From: an uncultured Lentisphaeria bacterium
GTDB taxonomy: Bacteria > Verrucomicrobiota > Lentisphaeria > Victivallales > UBA1829
Reading direction: 5' to 3'
DNA length: 64,000 nucleotides
Assembly: GCA_905197955.1 (NCBI GenBank)
Contig: CAJKAR010000005.1
Coordinates: 1 to 64,000, forward strand
Shown: positions 60,482 through 64,000 of the stretch, piece after piece
Layout of the letters: each line of letters starts with the position of its first letter
Numbering within the stretch: position 1 is the first letter of the stretch
Notes under the pieces: generated by a model
Seen by the model: the letters and a program-made list of their open reading frames with translations, nothing else
Database searches by the model: none
What the model was told of the DNA's origin: nothing
Made by a program: the position numbers and the translations under genes

Positions 60482-62056
60482 TCATTTCTTTTCTTGTTTG
60501 AGCTGGAATCTCAGGATGCCCTTTCGTTCGGGCGAAGCAGCAAGAAGCCATTTCCCGCTTGCTGCGAGTGCCGTCAGATGGTAGTTCTGAGTATCAAGAA
60601 GTTTTCCATTCCGGTCGAGCAGGAGAAGTTTATCTCCGGAGACGGCGATGCAGTCTCCCAGTACGGCGATGTCGCTGATTTTCCCGGGGAAGCTCCAGAG
60701 GGTTTTGCCGTCCTTCAGATAGAAGATCTTCCCGGCGTTTGCCGCGATGATTTCTCCGGACGGGAACACATCCACTTTCACGACGGGTTCCGCCAGATCA
60801 TTTTTTACATTCAGCTTACCGGAGTCGGCAACGATGAGCTGTCCGTTAAGGAGAGCCATGTCGGTCGGGGCCTGAAAGGAACCTTTCTGAAGGCGCATGC
60901 GGTTCTTGTCACCCCAGCGGGTGCGCGAGGAATCAAATTTCCAGACGGCTTTTTTCCCCTTGTCCAGAATCAGGAATGTTCCATCCCCATTCGGGAGTGC
61001 GGCGATTCCGGAGGAACTCCAGTTTGCTCCGACTCTCCAGGCTTCGTTGCCGGCGTTCAGCAGGGGCGCGTCGGGCAGATCGTCCAGCAGAAGACGGTGG
61101 ATCGCTCCGCCGCAGACTGCGAGTATATGTTCCCCGGAGACCGCAAGCGCGGTGATTCCGGGAAGTCCTCCGATTCGGAAATCACATTCGGCGGGGGAGT
61201 CCGTCCGATAGTGTTTCAAACCCTGAGAAGTCGCCAGGAAGAATCCGTTGTTCGCATCTTTGCAGATGGCATAAGTGTAACGGTCATTCTCTCCGCCCAC
61301 TTTTTCCCGTTTTGAGGAAACCGGATGATCCCGGAACGTGGTCGCTCCGGCATCCACGCCCCAGCAGACGCCATCCAGAGGGAAGAATGCCGATGCGGAA
61401 CCGCGCAGGGGCCAGTTGCCGCTCTGTGCGGCTCCGTCCGGCGTGAATCGGTAGGTGCGCAGTTCCGGATAGCTCGTTGAGGCGATCAGGTATCCTGCGC
61501 CGGGCAGAAAGCCCATGGAATAAAAGGGCGACTGGGGAGTCGTTTTCGCCAGATCTACAACTACGCCCAGAGAGGTCCCGTCGGCCTTCCACGCATGGAT
61601 CTGTTTTGCTTTTCTGTCGTAGGCAAAATATTTGGCGACTCCTCCGAATGCCTGTTTTGTTTCATCGCCGGCGATTGCCATCCGGTCGAATTTCCGTTTC
61701 AGGTCCAGAACGGGCGCAGCGGATTTTGTGCCGTTTTTCAGTGTATAGAGACGGGTGTTGTCAAGCAGATAGATGTTTTTTCCGTCGGAGATCAGCGGTC
61801 CCGGGGTGCCGGAGCTGATTCGTTCGGCAGTCCGGCTTCCCGGCGTCAGGCGCCAGAGTTCGCCGTTTCCCTGATAGGGCCCGGTGATGAAATAGATTCC
61901 GCTCGAATCCGCCGCGGCGGAGTAGACCGGCGTAAACGGAACAGGGGTGAATTTTTCCGGCTGGCTTTGTCCGAGTGCGCCGGAATACTCCAGCGAGGCT
62001 CCGAATAAGGGAAGAATCGCCGACAGAAGAATCGAAACTGTAATAAAACGTATCAT
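60482..62056 (-). CDS. Secreted beta-propeller protein
   Basis: A 524-residue exported protein (signal MIRFITVSILLSAILPLFGA). The mature part is a run of six or more short beta repeats of the NHL/WD-like kind, for example GIYFITGPYQGNGELWRL, NIYLLDNTRLYTLKNG, GFFLATSQGLKHYRTD, TFLILDKGKKAVWKFD and QLIVADSGKLNVKND. These would close into a propeller for binding a ligand or a protein. I see no catalytic set. It lies between a pseudopilin (48 bases) and a glycosidase (7 bases) in the third module, so it may bind the same glycan or hold the enzyme at the surface. It resembles the LVIVD protein only in fold. Confidence 0.8.
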   Translation of the reverse strand: MIRFITVSILLSAILPLFGASLEYSGALGQSQPEKFTPVPFTPVYSAAADSSGIYFITGPYQGNGELWRLTPGSRTAERISSGTPGPLISDGKNIYLLDNTRLYTLKNGTKSAAPVLDLKRKFDRMAIAGDETKQAFGGVAKYFAYDRKAKQIHAWKADGTSLGVVVDLAKTTPQSPFYSMGFLPGAGYLIASTSYPELRTYRFTPDGAAQSGNWPLRGSASAFFPLDGVCWGVDAGATTFRDHPVSSKREKVGGENDRYTYAICKDANNGFFLATSQGLKHYRTDSPAECDFRIGGLPGITALAVSGEHILAVCGGAIHRLLLDDLPDAPLLNAGNEAWRVGANWSSSGIAALPNGDGTFLILDKGKKAVWKFDSSRTRWGDKNRMRLQKGSFQAPTDMALLNGQLIVADSGKLNVKNDLAEPVVKVDVFPSGEIIAANAGKIFYLKDGKTLWSFPGKISDIAVLGDCIAVSGDKLLLLDRNGKLLDTQNYHLTALAASGKWLLAASPERKGILRFQLKQEKK

Positions 62057-62104
62057 AAAACTATCCTTTCTTATGTAACTGAATTTTAGAATTGTTTTTT
62101 TCCG

Positions 62105-62725
62105 TTACAGGCCCTGCCGGAGATTGCCAAAATTGACATCGGTCAGCTTTTCCTGATCACAGATGATGGACGCAACATGACCGTCAAAATGGTAGACATT
62201 GGAGCGCATGTTGTGGCGGAAGGAGATCCAGACCAGATATCCCACATTCGAAGGCCAGTTGTAACGGGGATCGGTGTTGTTCTCCACTAGAATCTGCGCT
62301 TTGGAGGGCCGGCGGATGCGGGAGATCTTCTTGCAGACGTTTGCCGTGTCCCATTCACCGGAAAAGAAGGTGTTCAGTCCGTAGGAGTTGGAGGGATAAA
62401 GGGGCCAGGACGGACAGGGAATCATGTATTCCCCGTTTTTATCTTTTTTTCTGGAAAGACGTGCCGCCACCTCGTGAACCCAGGTGAAATCCTTCCGGAC
62501 CATGAGCGGCATGCAGTATTCCGTATCGTTCGCATAGAGCTGCAAAGCCGTTCCGATGTTTTTCATGTTGTTGACGCATTGGATGGCGAATGCCTTTTCC
62601 CGCGCCTTGTTCAGCGCGGGAAGCAGAAGCGCTATCAGGATCGCCAGAATCGCAACTACGATCAGAAGTTCTATCAGGGAGAACACTCTTTTCTTATGGA
62701 CAGGTTCTCTGAAAAGGCGATACAT
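62105..62725 (-). CDS. Pseudopilin with prepilin N-terminus and H-X9-DG motif
   Basis: A 206-residue prepilin-like protein. The peptidase site is KKRVFSLIELLI, followed by the hydrophobic helix IVVAILAILIALLLPALNKA. The C-terminal HNMRSNVYHFDG matches H-X9-DG in full. AAGGAG lies nine bases before the ATG at 62725. The head has CPSWPLYPSNSYGLNTFF and KAQILVENNTDPRYNW. It is the first or second gene of the third module, ahead of a propeller and a glycosidase. The leader is longer and more basic than in the other two copies. Its role, as for the others, is open. Confidence 0.93.
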   Translation of the reverse strand: MYRLFREPVHKKRVFSLIELLIVVAILAILIALLLPALNKAREKAFAIQCVNNMKNIGTALQLYANDTEYCMPLMVRKDFTWVHEVAARLSRKKDKNGEYMIPCPSWPLYPSNSYGLNTFFSGEWDTANVCKKISRIRRPSKAQILVENNTDPRYNWPSNVGYLVWISFRHNMRSNVYHFDGHVASIICDQEKLTDVNFGNLRQGL

Positions 62726-62782
62726 GGATCAATTCTCCTTATTTTAATGATCAATGAGAAGCGCATATCTGTTCGAACTTGT

Positions 62783-62790
62783 TGTATACA
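62783..62790. promoter_or_regulatory. TGTATACA palindrome upstream of the third-module pseudopilin
   Basis: This 8-base palindrome (in the context TTGTATACAT) resembles the core of GntR-family operators and lies about 60 bases before the start codon. It is short and could be chance. Nothing else is seen in the 130-base gap to the next gene. Confidence 0.3.
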
Positions 62791-62855
62791 TGTAATATTT
62801 TTTGAGCAAACTGCAACTAATCACACCTCCATTCTGTGTGGGATTTGATATTATT

Positions 62856-64000
62856 TCATTCGGTCAGGTAGAGAGACCCGTAGCGGACGGGATCCTTGCT
62901 CTCGACGATTCCCTGGAAGAGACAGAGGGCTTTCCGGGAACCGGAGTCCAGATCGTTGACTGCCGCGGCGAACCCGAAACGGCTTCCGGTACGCGGCGCT
63001 TCCTGCAGTCCGACCGCCTTCCAGGGGAAGAACACTTTGTAAGTCGTGACATTCCCTTTTCGGGTGACGGAGGCTTTTACATTTTCCACCATACCCGGTT
63101 TTAGCACAGGATCGTAGGCATAGTGACAGTAGGTTTGAACACCGCTGCCGGTGAGTCCCACTGTAAATTCAAAACAGCGATGCCCTTTGAATCCGAATCC
63201 CTGATTGTTTGCGTCCCACTCTTTGGATGCGTCCACATCGAATGCAAGCTGGAGGGAGTCTCCCAGCCACATCCGTTCCTGCTGATAAGGCTGGGCAAAT
63301 TCGTCGTCGGTGATTTCCGCGAAGACGTGAATGCCGTTCCGATCGCGTGCGATTCTCAGTTCGGGACGGCAATCGGTTGCCTTCAGCAGAGACTTCTTTT
63401 CTTTGGGAGAGGTCCACTCGGATGCGGGAAGCGGAAGTACGGCACGGATTCCCTGTTTCGGCAGCATCGGCATGGAGTAGAAGGTCTGGCTGACGGTCTT
63501 TTCCGTCCGGAACTCCTCGCCCGGTTTTCCGGGATTCCGCACGGAGCAGACGAGGCTTCCGGAGAGCTTCCGGAGTTTTCCCAGATCCAGAACAAGTTCA
63601 TTTGTTCCTTTTTTCAGCTGAATTTTCTTCGTGATTCCCGCACAGGAGAGGGTTCCTGTCTTTTCCGTGTCGAATCGGGATTCCAGCCGGATGCGGAGCC
63701 GGGGATTCGCCTTTCCGGTCCAGATGGGGACGGCTTCGACGATATTTACCGCGTTTTCTACTTGAACCGGAAGAATTTGGAGTTTGCCGTTGTTCCGCAG
63801 GATCAGGGAATAGGCTCCCGGTTTCGCATGGTAGGGCAGATGGATTTTCCCCTGCTCGCGACGGAATTGCCGGGGGAGGAAAACCGGTGTTCCCGAAAGA
63901 GCCAGTTCCGATCCCGAAACCAGATTCACGCACGGTTGTTCTTTTGCGTCGTAGAGAGCGGAGGAGTCGGAGAAAAGATAGAGAGGGGATTCTGAAACCG
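62856..64000 (-). CDS. C-terminal part of a glycosidase-like protein (runs off the window)
   Basis: The frame stays open to the last base, so this is the end of a larger gene; the visible part is 381 residues. It begins SESPLYLFSDSSALYD, which aligns with SESPVYILDADPKLWG in the 951-residue protein, just after its barrel, so the missing part is probably a similar GH-A barrel. Beta domains follow (GKLQILPVQVENAVNIVEAV). The C-terminal CBM9/DOMON-like domain shows HVFAEITDDEFAQPYQQER and GDSLQLAFDVDASKEW, like WNGDSIQLGFARK in the paralogue. It precedes the pseudopilin by 130 bases on the same strand. The catalytic part cannot be seen. Confidence 0.8.
   Translation of the reverse strand, partial: VSESPLYLFSDSSALYDAKEQPCVNLVSGSELALSGTPVFLPRQFRREQGKIHLPYHAKPGAYSLILRNNGKLQILPVQVENAVNIVEAVPIWTGKANPRLRIRLESRFDTEKTGTLSCAGITKKIQLKKGTNELVLDLGKLRKLSGSLVCSVRNPGKPGEEFRTEKTVSQTFYSMPMLPKQGIRAVLPLPASEWTSPKEKKSLLKATDCRPELRIARDRNGIHVFAEITDDEFAQPYQQERMWLGDSLQLAFDVDASKEWDANNQGFGFKGHRCFEFTVGLTGSGVQTYCHYAYDPVLKPGMVENVKASVTRKGNVTTYKVFFPWKAVGLQEAPRTGSRFGFAAAVNDLDSGSRKALCLFQGIVESKDPVRYGSLYLTE

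Overview
The window looks like a chromosomal segment of a Gram-negative, glycan-degrading bacterium of the Lentisphaerota (Victivallis-like) within the PVC group. The reasons are lipid A/KDO genes (kdsB, an lpxL-type acyltransferase) and an Mla lipid-transport operon, several type IV pilin-like proteins ending in H-X9-DG, regulators that join a GntR helix-turn-helix to a LacI-type sensor, and very large secreted glycosidase-like proteins. The lineage is inferred from gene content; no rRNA is present.

Layout. 0-0.8 kb: a broken IS3-family transposase beside a tRNA-Pro gene. 1-3.9 kb: a large unassigned protein and a multi-hairpin array. 3.9-9.4 kb: an autoregulated operon of regulator, pseudopilin and secreted glycosidase, with a near-perfect operator over its start site. 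9.6-11.5 kb: an LVIVD beta-propeller. 11.6-21.6 kb: housekeeping genes pnp (own promoter and long structured leader), hrpB, fumC, mraY and nrdJ. 21.7-30.6 kb: a nine-gene envelope operon of CsgG/LpoB/YcfL-type (lipo)proteins ending in a transmembrane Ser/Thr kinase; one member is frameshifted. 31 kb: a YggL-like ribosome-associated protein with a Cys/His tail. 31.5-35 kb: kdsB-lpxL-recN. 35-38.2 kb: sialic-acid genes (nanA, sialidase, divergent AraC regulator) with a second multi-hairpin array and a tandem repeat. 38.3-42.4 kb: a WPF-repeat exported protein with mlaE, mlaF and mlaD. 42.4-48 kb: polA (no 5' nuclease domain, new N-terminus), ligA and an AlbA_2 protein. 48-50.2 kb: a ThuA-like protein and a metallophosphoesterase. 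50.2-57.1 kb: a second regulator/glycosidase/pseudopilin module with an SGNH esterase. 57.1-64 kb: a glycosyltransferase remnant and a third module (glycosidase, propeller, pseudopilin and a paralogous glycosidase running off the right edge).

How the parts fit. Three loci repeat one design: a sensor-regulator (seen in two), one pseudopilin and one or more large exported carbohydrate-active proteins. The sialic-acid locus adds import-side catabolism of host-type glycans. The rest serves the envelope (Mla, KDO/lipid A, LpoB-like lipoproteins, MraY) and DNA/RNA upkeep. The least explained items are the two arrays of consecutive perfect hairpins at 3.6-3.85 kb and 35.97-36.06 kb. They share linkers and show compensatory arm changes. 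Other weakly explained items are the lipoprotein-kinase operon, the WPF-repeat protein, the new PolA N-terminus and the YggL metal-binding-like tail.
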